A stretch of DNA of 64,000 nt from Priestia megaterium (GCF_009497655.1 NZ_CP023317.1:773501-837500); one strand, 5' to 3'. Shown: positions 1 through 8,627, counted from the first letter of the stretch. Made by a program: numbers and translations. Notes: generated from the letters alone by a model not told the origin.

Positions 1-2
1 AA

Positions 3-914
3 ATGGCTCCTTATCAATTTCAAGAATTGTATAAAGCAACAAAAAATGAACATATCCCTTCAGCAGTCTCTTACTCGTTGAACGAAGTTCCAGGTAGCAT
101 GCCTAACAGCCGCGGTCGCGTGTGGATTAACGCTTTAATAAATGATGAGGAAGCAGATTTTGAAATTCCTTCCGTTCTTTATAAAGACGCACTGCTAGGA
201 AGAGAAAAGGTCCGATATATATCGGTTGTACCTAATCCTTATAATCGTTTCTTACGTGCACGAAAAGGGGAAGTAGGACTAGATGAAGGATGGGCAATTG
301 CTAAGCACGTTCGTGAAGTAATAAAAGAAGATCGAAATCAATCTCCGCGCCCTATAATTGCCATTGTGGACGTACCGAGTCAAGCGTATGGCTATCATGA
401 AGAACTTCTAGGTATTCACTATGCTTGCGGTGCTGCAGCTGATGCTTATGCAGCAGCGCGCTTAGCAGGTCATCCGGTTATTACGTTAATTGTCGGAAAA
501 GCAATTTCAGGAGCATTTTTGGCTCATGGATACCAATCGAATCGAATTTTGGCTTTAAAAGACGAAGGAGTAAATGTTCACGCCATGTCCAAACAGTCGG
601 CAGCGCGCATTACTAAAAGAAGTATAAAAGAACTTGAGGAAGCTTCAAAGAAAGTCCCGTCCATGGCTTATGATATTAAATCATTTGCTTCACTTGGCGC
701 TTTATATGAGCTGGTTAGCGGTATTCAAGCAGAGCAGCCCACAGAGCGCGACGTTCAAATGATTCAAGATATTTTAATTGGAGCAGTAGAAGATGTTCGC
801 TGTGAAGGTGTATACGATTTAAGCAGCCGGCTGCACAGTGAGCAAGCAAGAAAGGAAGGGCGAAAAGCTTCTTTATGGGTAAGAGGTGAGTTGGAAAAAC
901 AATGGAATATATAG
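3..914 (+). CDS. mdcE: Malonate decarboxylase gamma subunit (MdcE), possibly 5'-truncated
   Basis: This is the gamma subunit of biotin-independent malonate decarboxylase. With the beta subunit it decarboxylates malonyl-S-ACP to acetyl-S-ACP in the cytoplasm. The sequence has the carboxyltransferase (crotonase-like) fold of this subunit, with an Ala-rich helix (GAAADAYAAARLAGHP) followed by a glycine-rich oxyanion region (VGKAISGAFLAHG). The next gene, overlapping by 13 bases, is mdcG, which supports the assignment. The open frame starts with ATG at base 3, so the true start and its ribosome site cannot be seen. At 303 residues it is somewhat longer than the stand-alone gamma subunits I recall, so part of the N-terminus may be a linker, or the gene may begin before the window. 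The other mdc genes (mdcA, mdcC, mdcD) would lie to the left. Confidence 0.82.
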   Translation: MAPYQFQELYKATKNEHIPSAVSYSLNEVPGSMPNSRGRVWINALINDEEADFEIPSVLYKDALLGREKVRYISVVPNPYNRFLRARKGEVGLDEGWAIAKHVREVIKEDRNQSPRPIIAIVDVPSQAYGYHEELLGIHYACGAAADAYAAARLAGHPVITLIVGKAISGAFLAHGYQSNRILALKDEGVNVHAMSKQSAARITKRSIKELEEASKKVPSMAYDIKSFASLGALYELVSGIQAEQPTERDVQMIQDILIGAVEDVRCEGVYDLSSRLHSEQARKEGRKASLWVRGELEKQWNI

Positions 915-1510
915 CTCATGATTTGCTTCAGTTAAAAGAGGAAGCAAAGCTTATCAGTTATACACCTATCCCCGAGTGGGTGGAATATTCATTAGCCAAG
1001 GCTCCATTTGTAGTGGTAAGGCGTGCTGTTCACCGAGATAAACTGATACCTATTGGAGTAAGAGGAGAACGAAGGAATCAGCGTTTTGGTGCTTTTTTAT
1101 CTGAGGAGGCCATTAAACAAACAATTAGGCCGGAAAATCTCGTTTCATTTTTTCAAAACGCCCAGTCTAGAAACATGCCAGCTATACGCGCTTTGGAAGA
1201 GGTGGCTATTATTTTTGAAAAATTTGCGTGGGGACCAACCGGCAGTGTAGGGTTCGAGCTTGCAAGCGGTGAAGAAGTTGTCACGACAACCAGTGATTTA
1301 GATGTACTTATTCGCCTTTCTTCTTATTTGTCGGTGAAACAAGCGGAAATGATAGTCAGTAAGCTAAAGAGATGCCCAGTTTCTGTAGATGTACAGGTAG
1401 AAACAGAAAAAGGAGCCTTTTCTCTAGCGGAATACGCAAAAGGCGAAGAGACGCTGCTTCTGCGTACTGTATATGGTCCTGCCTTAGTAAAACTGAATCA
1501 ATTAGCATAA
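902..1510 (+). CDS. mdcG: Malonate decarboxylase holo-ACP synthase (MdcG)
   Basis: MdcG transfers the 2'-(5''-triphosphoribosyl)-3'-dephospho-CoA prosthetic group onto the acyl carrier subunit of malonate decarboxylase. It is a nucleotidyltransferase-type enzyme. The motif GSVGFELASG at about residue 110, followed by TTSDLDVLI with paired aspartates, matches the family's metal/nucleotide site. A second acidic stretch (VDVQVETEKGAFSLAEYA) follows. The protein is 202 residues, normal for the family. The start lies inside the end of mdcE (13 base overlap), so translation is probably coupled. It is the last gene of the operon: a hairpin follows directly and the next gene is convergent. Confidence 0.85.
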   Translation: MEYIAHDLLQLKEEAKLISYTPIPEWVEYSLAKAPFVVVRRAVHRDKLIPIGVRGERRNQRFGAFLSEEAIKQTIRPENLVSFFQNAQSRNMPAIRALEEVAIIFEKFAWGPTGSVGFELASGEEVVTTTSDLDVLIRLSSYLSVKQAEMIVSKLKRCPVSVDVQVETEKGAFSLAEYAKGEETLLLRTVYGPALVKLNQLA

Positions 1511-1546
1511 AAGACGGATGAGGGATTTGCACCTTTTCCGTCTTTT
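1509..1546 (+). terminator. Rho-independent terminator after mdcG, probably bidirectional
   Basis: The arms AAAAGACGGA (1509-1518) and TCCGTCTTTT (1537-1546) pair perfectly, leaving an 18 base loop. It lies between the convergent genes mdcG and glnL, four bases from the glnL stop codon. A- and T-runs lie on both sides, but they are short. Confidence 0.65.
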
Positions 1547-1549
1547 CTG

Positions 1550-2488
1550 TCAATACCAGCTTTTTTCTTGGCTTAACAAACGCTTGGCTTCAAGAAAAAA
1601 TATTTGAATAAACTTTTTGGTGTTAATGCGAATCGGCAAAATTTTAGAATCTCCCTGCAGTTCTTTCATTTTTTTACGAACGGCTGTAAAGTCAAAAAAC
1701 TTAGAAGCATAATTTTCAAACTTTGGATTTGAAAAATCTGTTAATCCAATAGAAGCAAAGTGATTCAGTGAGTGAGTAACTGCTCGTCTTATTCGCTGTT
1801 CACAAGCCTTGGTTTCACGATTAATTTCAATAGAAGACGCGTGAGCTCCCAATTTTTTCTCAGCGACATTCACAAAAATATTTTTTAGAGAAGGGAAATG
1901 TTTTTCCACACTTTCTCTTTGGTCATAAGTGTACAGAAACTGTAAAATATCCAGTAAATCTTTTGCACCATTTTCTCCCACAATACCTAATTCGGCTAAT
2001 AAGAATTTCCCTACATCGTATAGATGGGCTTGTTTCGTTATCGGCTGGCTTGAAGGGGGAGCGTGATGGGCTGTCGCTAAACTATTCAAGGAGGTTTTAA
2101 TATCATCGATTGATTTCTCAAGAGAGATTCGTTCAATTACTTTTCGAATAACCGTTAAAATTTCAATTCGATTAATTGGTTTTGTAATATAGTATTCAAT
2201 TCCTAATGAATAGGCTTCTCCTATTAATTCTTTGGACTCTACCTGTGAAATCATAATCATTTTTCCTTTAAATGAATCTTTTAAATGACGGATCGTTTCG
2301 ATTCCATCTCGTCCTGGCATAAGTAAATCAATAAATAAAATATCAATTTGCTTTAAATTTAACGTAGAGGCATCTAAAAAGCTTCCGTCTACGACTTCTT
2401 CTACAACTTCTCCTAAATCCTCATCTTCAATCAGCTGACTGAGCGTTGAACGAATGGCTGAATCATCATCTGTAATACAAAATCGCAT
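1550..2488 (-). CDS. glnL: Response regulator GlnL (YcbB family), glutamine utilisation
   Basis: This is the cytoplasmic response regulator partner of GlnK. In B. subtilis GlnK-GlnL senses glutamine and activates glsA-glnT. The N-terminal 120 residues are a receiver domain: acidic pair near residue 7-9 (ITDDDSA), phosphoacceptor Asp in the LFIDLLMPGRDG segment near residue 54, and Lys in YYITKPINR. The C-terminal half is the YcbB-type DNA-binding region rather than a common OmpR or NarL domain. Length (312 residues) agrees with B. subtilis GlnL. It lies four bases downstream of glnK on the same strand, so the two form one transcription unit. Confidence 0.88.
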   Translation of the reverse strand: MRFCITDDDSAIRSTLSQLIEDEDLGEVVEEVVDGSFLDASTLNLKQIDILFIDLLMPGRDGIETIRHLKDSFKGKMIMISQVESKELIGEAYSLGIEYYITKPINRIEILTVIRKVIERISLEKSIDDIKTSLNSLATAHHAPPSSQPITKQAHLYDVGKFLLAELGIVGENGAKDLLDILQFLYTYDQRESVEKHFPSLKNIFVNVAEKKLGAHASSIEINRETKACEQRIRRAVTHSLNHFASIGLTDFSNPKFENYASKFFDFTAVRKKMKELQGDSKILPIRINTKKFIQIFFLEAKRLLSQEKSWY

Positions 2489-2492
2489 AAAC

Positions 2493-3791
2493 TCATCCTT
2501 TCTGAATTAGACTACAAAGAGGTATTTGAATGATAAAAATCATCCCGTTATCTCCTTGTTTAGCTTCAATCGTACCTCCAAGTTCTTGAACAATATCTCT
2601 TACGTAAGAAAGGCCAATTCCAGTAGAGGGATTTCCAAATTGATCGTATTTTGAGGTGAAACCAGGTTCAAAAATAGCTTTTTCGTACTTCAAAGGCACG
2701 CCAGGACCATCATCTTGTACATGAAATTCTACAAATTCAGCTTGTCTATGTACGGATAAAACAATCATTCCCTCATCTTTAATCGCCTCCACTGCGTTTG
2801 CTACCAAGTTATTAATGATCGATAAAATTGTGTAAACGTGGTAGCTGAAATGTTCCCCGGTGACAGAGGAAAAAAAGCTAATTTGTTTGTGAAGAGAATC
2901 GGCATATTTTTTGTTGATGCGTACGATCAGCTCGATTAATTCCTCTGCTTTCATATAATTTTGGAAACTTTCATTTGAAATTGTTTTAGATAAGCCCGCA
3001 AAAATACGCTGGTTGTCTTTTTTTACTTCGTGAATATCTCCGGCAATCCGAAGCGCTTTTTTACTGAGCGATTGATTAAGCACAGAATGATCTTTTTCCT
3101 GCTGATGTAATACACGGTATAAATCGTACGAGGCTTTTGTAATCACTTCTGTATTATGAAGGGTCTTTTTTAAATGAACGGTTTCTTCATAAAGGCTTGT
3201 AATAAGCATTAGCATGTGCTCATTTTGTTTGCGAATTTGACGTTCTCGTGACTGTGATTCATAAATTGTCATCATATTAAAAAAGCTAAGTACAATGAAG
3301 CTGTGAGCAAAAGCAATAACGGCCATGTCGGATAATGAATCGATATGAATGGTTGTGTGCAAAACGATATACTGCGCAGTTAGTTCGACTATATCAGCAG
3401 CTATTTCAATGATGAGTCCAATTAATCCAATCACAATAGCACTATAGTTCATGCGGCTTACTTTAAAAATAAAAAATAAAAGTGCATACGTAAAGTAAAA
3501 GAAAAACGTAGGGTAATGCGTATGTGCAGAAGCCGCAAATTGAAAATGATCGAGCGTGATATAATCGAGCATGATGCGAAAGAGAACGACGCTTAAAGCG
3601 GTTAACAAGCCGCCAGATAAAACGGTTTTCCGTTTTAAAAGCAATAGGAAAAAGAAAAATGTTGGAGCTCCAAATGTAATTCGAAATGTTTCATTTAACG
3701 GATAAAATTTTAGCTCTCCCGCCAGCGGAACAGTAATGAGCATGAGCAATAAAATGTACGGATCTTTTCGAATGAAAGATTTAAAATTCAG
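2493..3791 (-). CDS. glnK: Sensor histidine kinase GlnK (YcbA family), likely CTG start
   Basis: This is the membrane sensor kinase that phosphorylates GlnL. The N-terminal about 170 residues contain five or six hydrophobic segments. A coiled linker follows, then a HATPase domain with N box (NNLVANAVEAI), G1 box (DDGPGVP) and G2 box (TGIGLSYV). The internal TTG at 3749 has no Shine-Dalgarno site. Fourteen codons upstream in frame a CTG (3791-3789) sits seven bases after a perfect AGGAGGTG (3806-3799), and an in-frame TAA lies further upstream. I therefore place the start at CTG 3791, giving 432 residues that begin MNFKSFIRKDPYILL. The kinase lacks a classical H-box resembling HELRTPL, as in the other GlnK/CitA-like sensors. 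It is divergent from glsA-glnT. Confidence 0.82.
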   Translation of the reverse strand: MNFKSFIRKDPYILLLMLITVPLAGELKFYPLNETFRITFGAPTFFFFLLLLKRKTVLSGGLLTALSVVLFRIMLDYITLDHFQFAASAHTHYPTFFFYFTYALLFFIFKVSRMNYSAIVIGLIGLIIEIAADIVELTAQYIVLHTTIHIDSLSDMAVIAFAHSFIVLSFFNMMTIYESQSRERQIRKQNEHMLMLITSLYEETVHLKKTLHNTEVITKASYDLYRVLHQQEKDHSVLNQSLSKKALRIAGDIHEVKKDNQRIFAGLSKTISNESFQNYMKAEELIELIVRINKKYADSLHKQISFFSSVTGEHFSYHVYTILSIINNLVANAVEAIKDEGMIVLSVHRQAEFVEFHVQDDGPGVPLKYEKAIFEPGFTSKYDQFGNPSTGIGLSYVRDIVQELGGTIEAKQGDNGMIFIIQIPLCSLIQKG

Positions 3792-3892
3792 ATAATTACA
3801 CCTCCTGAAGTGATTCGTGAATTAGTATACATTGTGACAGCGTCCAGCACAATGGAGAAGAGTACCAAAGATAAAAATATAATTCCAAAAAG

Positions 3893-3908
3893 TTTTGTAG
3901 GTTTTTGT
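3893..3908 (+). promoter_or_regulatory. Candidate GlnL operator, tandem TTTTGT repeats
   Basis: TTTTGT at 3893-3898 is followed after three bases by TTTTTGT at 3902-3908, a direct repeat with 10-base period in the glnK/glsA intergenic region. From memory, the reported B. subtilis GlnL target upstream of glnT is a tandem TTTTGT/TTTTTGT repeat with a four-base gap. Here the gap is one base shorter. Function is inferred. Confidence 0.55.
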
Positions 3909-3960
3909 ATGCTCTCGTAGGTTGCATTGTACATTAAAAACGAAAATGAAATCCCGCTTT

Positions 3961-3975
3961 ATGAAAGCGCTTTAA
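3961..3975 (+). promoter_or_regulatory. Candidate cre site (CcpA) before glsA
   Basis: ATGAAAGCGCTTTAA fits the cre consensus WTGNAANCGNWNNCW at 14 of 15 positions (A instead of C at position 14). The core GAAAGCGCTTT is palindromic. It ends 34 bases before the glsA ATG, a position suited to repression by CcpA. Confidence 0.45.
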
Positions 3976-4009
3976 AATAAAAAGTTAATGAAGTGATGAG
4001 GTGATTTTA

Positions 4010-4999
4010 ATGAAACGAGAAATTGAACAGGAAATGTCTTACTTACAGGTCACTGCAAAAGAGCAGTTACACGAGTGGGTAGAGCAAATAAAAGAATTTT
4101 CGTCAGAAGGAAAAACGGCTGATTATATCCCCGCTCTGAAAGATATGGACTCGTCTCAATTAGGTATTTGTTTGATTGGTGCTGACGGAACGGTTATCCA
4201 GTCTGGGGATTATGAAGCGGTATTTACTCTTCAAAGTATTTCTAAAGTCATTAGCTTTATAGCAGCTTGCTTATGCTGCGGCATTCCCTACGTACTAGAG
4301 AGAGTAGATGTAGAGCCAACTGGAGATGCATTTAATTCTATTATAAGACTGGAAATGCATAAACCAGGAAAGCCGTTCAATCCTATGATTAATGCCGGTG
4401 CTTTAACGGTTTCATCTCTTTTATCTGGAGAGACGGCAAAAGAAAAACTAAGCTATTTGTTTGATGTAATAACAATGCTTACTGGGAAAACACCACTCAT
4501 TAATGAAACCGTCTTTGAATCAGAATGGCAAACGTCTCATCGAAATCGTGCGCTTGCCTACTATTTAAAAGAAACAAACTACTTACAAGGAGAAGTAGAA
4601 GAAGTTCTAGAGGTTTACTTAAAGCAGTGCTCAATTGAAGTAACGACTGAAGATATTGCGCTGATCGGATTAATTCTGTCATTAGACGGATATCATCCAG
4701 TGTTTCACAAACAAGTAATTCCAAAAGAAGTAGCTAAATTAACAAAAGCGCTTATGCTTACATGCGGTATGTATAATGCCTCAGGAAAGTTTGCGGCATT
4801 TGTTGGTATGCCAGCTAAAAGCGGTGTATCAGGAGGAATCATGTCATTGGTGCCACCTAATACGAAAAAGCAGTCTCCATTTCCAGACGGATGCGGTATC
4901 GGAATTTACAGTCCAGCTATTGATGAGTACGGGAATAGCGTAAAAGGCGTTACGCTGCTAAAAAAAATCGCAAAAGAATGGGATTTGAGTATTTTTTAG
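4010..4999 (+). CDS. glsA: Glutaminase GlsA (YbgJ family)
   Basis: Glutaminase converts L-glutamine to glutamate and ammonia in the cytoplasm. The protein has the beta-lactamase-like fold motifs of bacterial glutaminases: the catalytic Ser-x-x-Lys in QSISK (about residues 76-79), NPMINAGAL, ETNYLQGEVEEVLEVY, a GMYNASG segment and the C-terminal KSGVSGGIMSLVPP. I use ATG 4010 because a GATGAGGTGA ribosome site (3995-4004) lies just upstream; the GTG at 4001 falls inside that site. The product is then 329 residues, normal for the family. The gene is followed by glnT and is divergent from glnK-glnL, so it is likely induced by glutamine through GlnL. A cre-like sequence also precedes it. Confidence 0.92.
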   Translation: MKREIEQEMSYLQVTAKEQLHEWVEQIKEFSSEGKTADYIPALKDMDSSQLGICLIGADGTVIQSGDYEAVFTLQSISKVISFIAACLCCGIPYVLERVDVEPTGDAFNSIIRLEMHKPGKPFNPMINAGALTVSSLLSGETAKEKLSYLFDVITMLTGKTPLINETVFESEWQTSHRNRALAYYLKETNYLQGEVEEVLEVYLKQCSIEVTTEDIALIGLILSLDGYHPVFHKQVIPKEVAKLTKALMLTCGMYNASGKFAAFVGMPAKSGVSGGIMSLVPPNTKKQSPFPDGCGIGIYSPAIDEYGNSVKGVTLLKKIAKEWDLSIF

Positions 5000-5102
5000 T
5001 CTATTTACGTACTATTCATTCGCTTCAATAATATAAACACCAAGAGAAAAAACTTTCATGTTTTGCATTTGTTCTACCAAATTTTCTAATGAGGTGATAG
5101 GC

Positions 5103-6533
5103 GTGCAACAAGCAATCGAAAGTGTAATTAGTGTCATCAATGATTTTTTTTGGTCGAATTTATTAATTATTTTACTTGTATCAATCGGTATTTATTTTAC
5201 GATCCGCTCTCGTTTTTTGCAGTTTCGCATGTTGAAAGAAATGGTACTTGTTTTGAAAGAAGGACGAGCGGCTAAAGATGGGGGAGTCTCCCCGTTTCAA
5301 GCTTTCTGCATAAGCATGGCAGCTCGAGTAGGAACAGGAAATATTACCGGTATAGCGATTGCTATTGCTCTTGGTGGCCCGGGTGCTGTATTTTGGATGT
5401 GGATTATTGCCATTATCGGTTCAGTATCAAGTTTTGTAGAAAGTACACTCGCTCAAATCTATAAGGTAAAAGGGTCAAACGGATTTCGAGGAGGACCCGC
5501 TTACTATATGGAAAAAGGGTTAAATAAAAGATGGATGGGCGGGCTATTTGCTGTACTCATTACACTGTCATTTGGCCTGGTGTTTAACGCTGTGCAGTCT
5601 AATACGATTACGCTGGCATTTGAGAACTCTTTCGGAACGAGCCGCTTATTGATTGGGATTATTATGACAGTTATATTTGCGATAATTATTTTTGGCGGGA
5701 TCAAACGCATCGCCAAGATATCGGAATACATCGTTGTCGTATTAGCCGTTTTATACATTGGAATGGCTCTGTTCATCATCTTTAAAAATATTGATCAAAT
5801 GCCTGCCGTTCTATCTCTAATTGTGAAAAATGCATTTGGATTTGAACAGGCGCTTGGGGGATCAATTGGTGCAACGTTAATCAACGGAGTAAAGCGCGGA
5901 CTGTTTTCCAATGAAGCAGGGATGGGAAGTGCTCCCAACGCGGCGGCAACTGCAGTGACGAGTCACCCAGTTAAACAAGGTCTTATCCAAGCATTTGGTG
6001 TCTTGACGGACACGCTCGTGATTTGTACAAGCACAGCATTTATCGTTCTCTTATCTCCCGCCTATAAGCAGGGACTAAGCGGCATTGAATTAACGCAAGC
6101 TTCTCTTAGTACACATATCGGTTCTTGGGCATCAGGATTTTTAGCTATCATGGTATTTCTATTTGCTTTTAGTACGTTAATTGGCAATTATTATTATGGA
6201 GAAACGAATATTGAATTTTTAAATTCAAATAAGATGTGGCTTTGGTCTTATCGTGTAGGCGTTTTAGCGATGGTTATTTTTGGGTCGGTTGCTCAGCTTC
6301 AGCTTGTATGGAATCTGGCAGACTTATTTATGGGGATGATGGTAGTGGTGAACTTAATTGCTATTTTTCTATTATCGAAAGTGGCTTTTTCTGCCTTGCA
6401 TGACTATACTCAGCAGAAAAAGGAAGGGAAAAATCCAGTCTTTTATAAAGATGCATTAGAAAACAATCAGAATATTGAATGTTGGGAAAGAGAATCGACT
6501 TCATCCCCTTCTGAAAAAGAGAATATTATCTAA
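5103..6533 (+). CDS. glnT: Sodium:glutamine symporter GlnT (AGCS family)
   Basis: This is a sodium/alanine-glycine-glutamine symporter family membrane protein that brings glutamine into the cell for GlsA. About ten to eleven membrane segments are visible. Family signatures are AARVGTGNITGIAIAIALGGPGA near residues 75-100, FRGGPAYYMEKGL, and GLFSNEAGMGSAPNAAATA near residue 270. GTG at 5103 follows GAGGTGATA at a suitable distance, giving 476 residues; the upstream ATG at 5058 has no ribosome site and would add a Cys-rich extension. It lies about 100 bases after glsA with no terminator between, so glsA-glnT is probably one operon under GlnL. Alanine transport (AlsT type) is an alternative substrate. 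Confidence 0.85.
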   Translation: MQQAIESVISVINDFFWSNLLIILLVSIGIYFTIRSRFLQFRMLKEMVLVLKEGRAAKDGGVSPFQAFCISMAARVGTGNITGIAIAIALGGPGAVFWMWIIAIIGSVSSFVESTLAQIYKVKGSNGFRGGPAYYMEKGLNKRWMGGLFAVLITLSFGLVFNAVQSNTITLAFENSFGTSRLLIGIIMTVIFAIIIFGGIKRIAKISEYIVVVLAVLYIGMALFIIFKNIDQMPAVLSLIVKNAFGFEQALGGSIGATLINGVKRGLFSNEAGMGSAPNAAATAVTSHPVKQGLIQAFGVLTDTLVICTSTAFIVLLSPAYKQGLSGIELTQASLSTHIGSWASGFLAIMVFLFAFSTLIGNYYYGETNIEFLNSNKMWLWSYRVGVLAMVIFGSVAQLQLVWNLADLFMGMMVVVNLIAIFLLSKVAFSALHDYTQQKKEGKNPVFYKDALENNQNIECWERESTSSPSEKENII

Positions 6534-6566
6534 AAAAAGTTCAGCCAGTTGGCTGAACTTTTTTTT
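6534..6566 (+). terminator. Bidirectional terminator between glnT and the yhjB-like gene
   Basis: AGTTCAGCCA (6538-6547) pairs with TGGCTGAACT (6550-6559), flanked by an A-run before and a T-run after. It works in both directions and overlaps the stop codon of the minus-strand symporter gene. Confidence 0.88.
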
Positions 6567-8064
6567 ATGCGTTTTTCTTTAATTCAGTTTGCGTAGTGCC
6601 TTTAGAAAATAATGTTTCTTTCACGCCATTTGTTGCTGCTTTGGTTTTTGCAGCAAAGATTGGATTTAAAATAAAAACTACGAGTAGGTTAGATAATAAT
6701 CCCCAGAACCCTTCATAAAGGCCAAATGAATTTCCTGTGGCATGAACGGTAAACGTTACAACCAGCCCTACTACTAATCCAGCAATCGTACTTTCTTTCG
6801 ATTGATTTCTCCAAAACAGGCTGATAACAATAGCCGGGAAGATTTGTACCATGCCGGATACCCCTAGTAACTGTAGGGAAACAAGTGCTTGTGGGAATAA
6901 TAAACCGAATAAAAGTGCCAGTCCAATAACAACAAAAACCATAGAACGAGTAACCATTGTTAATGTTTTACCCTGTACATTTGGATTAATTAAATCTCTA
7001 AATATATTATTTGCAAATAAGTTAGACGCTCCGATAGCCATGATAGAACATGGAATTAATGAAGCAAGAGCAATCGTTGCATAAGCTAACCCTTGGCCAA
7101 TGCCACCATATGAATATTGAATCAAGGTTAATAATGCTAATCTAGGATCCGTTGTATCTTGAGGTAATACTTGATAAGCAATAAACCCTAAGAAGATGAC
7201 TAGAATTAAAACAATATTGTAAAGAGGTAAGAAGACAGCATTTTTACGAAGCGAATCTGCACTTTTAGCAGTGAAAACACCTGTAGCAGCGTGGGCCCAC
7301 ATGAATAAAGCTAAAGCAGATACGAGTGATGCTGTAATAAACCATGGAATGCCCTTAGGTCCTTGTGTTGGGATCGTTAATAGCTGAGGTGCATCCTTTG
7401 CAACATTGTCAATCATGTTGCCCCAGCTTCCAAAATGCATAATTGGCAGAGAAACAACCATAAATAACATAATCGCCCATACCAAAATATCTTTAATAAT
7501 TGCCGTATAAGTGGGACCTTTAATTCCGCTGAAAAAAGTATAAAGAGCCACAAGAAAGAATGAAAGAATAACGACAGCTTTTACATTAATGTAGCCAGTT
7601 CCTGCAACGCGAAGAGTATCTTGAATACCGCTAAGCTGAAGATCGATATATGGAATAAGCATCAATACACCTACTATGGCAATTAAAGAGGAGAGAAATT
7701 TACTGCTAAAACGTTCTCTAGCATAATCAGCAAGTGTAGTAAGTTTGTGCTTTTTAGCAACAGTCCAAAGTTTTGGAAGAAAAAAGTATGAAATTAAAAA
7801 GGCTAAAACAGAGTAAGGAATGGCAAAAAATGCGATGCTTCCTCCTTGATAAGCTGTACTTGTAAGACCTAGGAATGTATAAGCAGTATATAAATCTGCT
7901 CCTACTAAAAGCCAGACGAGCAGGCTTCCAAAACGTCTTCCTCCTACAGCCCACTCTTCAACGGAGCTTCTAGATGATTTGTCACGTCCTGCTATAAAGC
8001 CAATGGCGATAACGACAAGAACAATTGCTGATGTGATTAAAAGTGCGGTTAAATTTCCTTGCAT
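6565..8064 (-). CDS. yhjB: Sodium:solute symporter, YhjB/MctP-like
   Basis: This is a 499 residue SSS-family membrane symporter with about 13 hydrophobic segments. Typical features are the N-terminal EEWAVGGRRFGSLLVWLLVGADLYTAYTF region, SGIKGPTYTAIIKDILVW in the middle, and a short charged C-terminus. The closest relatives I recall are monocarboxylate/metabolite permeases such as MctP and B. subtilis YhjB; the substrate cannot be read from sequence. Its start overlaps the stop of the small upstream gene (TAATG), the same arrangement as B. subtilis yhjC-yhjB, so the pair is co-translated and probably works together. Confidence 0.75.
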   Translation of the reverse strand: MQGNLTALLITSAIVLVVIAIGFIAGRDKSSRSSVEEWAVGGRRFGSLLVWLLVGADLYTAYTFLGLTSTAYQGGSIAFFAIPYSVLAFLISYFFLPKLWTVAKKHKLTTLADYARERFSSKFLSSLIAIVGVLMLIPYIDLQLSGIQDTLRVAGTGYINVKAVVILSFFLVALYTFFSGIKGPTYTAIIKDILVWAIMLFMVVSLPIMHFGSWGNMIDNVAKDAPQLLTIPTQGPKGIPWFITASLVSALALFMWAHAATGVFTAKSADSLRKNAVFLPLYNIVLILVIFLGFIAYQVLPQDTTDPRLALLTLIQYSYGGIGQGLAYATIALASLIPCSIMAIGASNLFANNIFRDLINPNVQGKTLTMVTRSMVFVVIGLALLFGLLFPQALVSLQLLGVSGMVQIFPAIVISLFWRNQSKESTIAGLVVGLVVTFTVHATGNSFGLYEGFWGLLSNLLVVFILNPIFAAKTKAATNGVKETLFSKGTTQTELKKNA

Positions 8065-8267
8065 TATTCAATGTCCCCCCAAGATTTTTGTAAACGATAA
8101 ATGATAAATGTACACACAGGCGTTAAGAAGACCCATAAAAATAACCATAAATGCAAAATAGGTAATCCAAAAATAATTGGATGAATGTTATTTACAAAAG
8201 GTAAAAAAGCGAATTGAGCAATAAACGGAATGATGAATAAAATAAATATTATGAATTTTCTGTTCAA
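8064..8267 (-). CDS. yhjC: Small membrane protein, DUF3311/YhjC-like symporter partner
   Basis: This 67 residue protein has two hydrophobic segments (residues about 4-24 and 32-57) and a charged tail. It resembles the DUF3311 proteins encoded next to SSS-family symporters, which are thought to be accessory subunits. The start is TTG 8267, preceded at five bases by GGAGGAG. Its stop codon overlaps the symporter ATG. It is the first gene of a two-gene operon with a good upstream promoter. Confidence 0.7.
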   Translation of the reverse strand: MNRKFIIFILFIIPFIAQFAFLPFVNNIHPIIFGLPILHLWLFLWVFLTPVCTFIIYRLQKSWGDIE

Positions 8268-8307
8268 TTTTTACTCCTCCTCTAAAATTTATCTAACAAT
8301 GTTCACT

Positions 8308-8336
8308 ATGATAGCAAGTCTGACATAGTAAAGCAA
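8308..8336 (-). promoter_or_regulatory. Sigma-A promoter for the yhjC-yhjB operon
   Basis: On the minus strand TTGCTT (8336-8331) is followed after 17 bases by TATCAT (8313-8308). The start codon of the small gene lies about 40 bases downstream. Confidence 0.55.
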
Positions 8337-8347
8337 TAAGTTTTTTG

Positions 8348-8376
8348 AAAATTTCGTTATAAATTACGAAAATTTT
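8348..8376. promoter_or_regulatory. Inverted repeat upstream of yhjC promoter, candidate operator
   Basis: AAAATTTCGT (8348-8357) and ACGAAAATTTT (8366-8376) form an inverted repeat with an 8-base gap. It lies 11 bases upstream of the -35 box, where an activator could bind. The binding protein is unknown. From here to about 8600 I see no gene, hairpin or other recognisable element. Confidence 0.4.
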
Positions 8377-8596
8377 TTTAGAAAAACAAAAAAAGGGTAT
8401 GAGAAGAAGATATTTGAAATGATTAGGGAAGAAAAAGCAGGGGAGAACCTAAGCGCAGTTGCCTTTGAAACAAAAAAAGAACGGAAAAGAAGAAAGGTAG
8501 TTTTCTCGATGAGATAAAGTATATTGCTATTGCATTAAAGAAAAAGAATTTGTATGTTCAAATATAGATTTATGGAAGCTATAAAAACGAGCAAAT

Positions 8597-8627
8597 AAAA
8601 AAACTAGACAATAAGTGCTTGTCTAGT
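8597..8627 (-). terminator. Terminator of the cupin gene, overlapping its stop codon
   Basis: ACTAGACAA (8603-8611) pairs with TTGTCTAGT (8619-8627). Read on the minus strand the stem is followed by a T-run (A-run on plus, about 8597-8602). The stem includes the TAG stop of the cupin gene. Confidence 0.7.
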
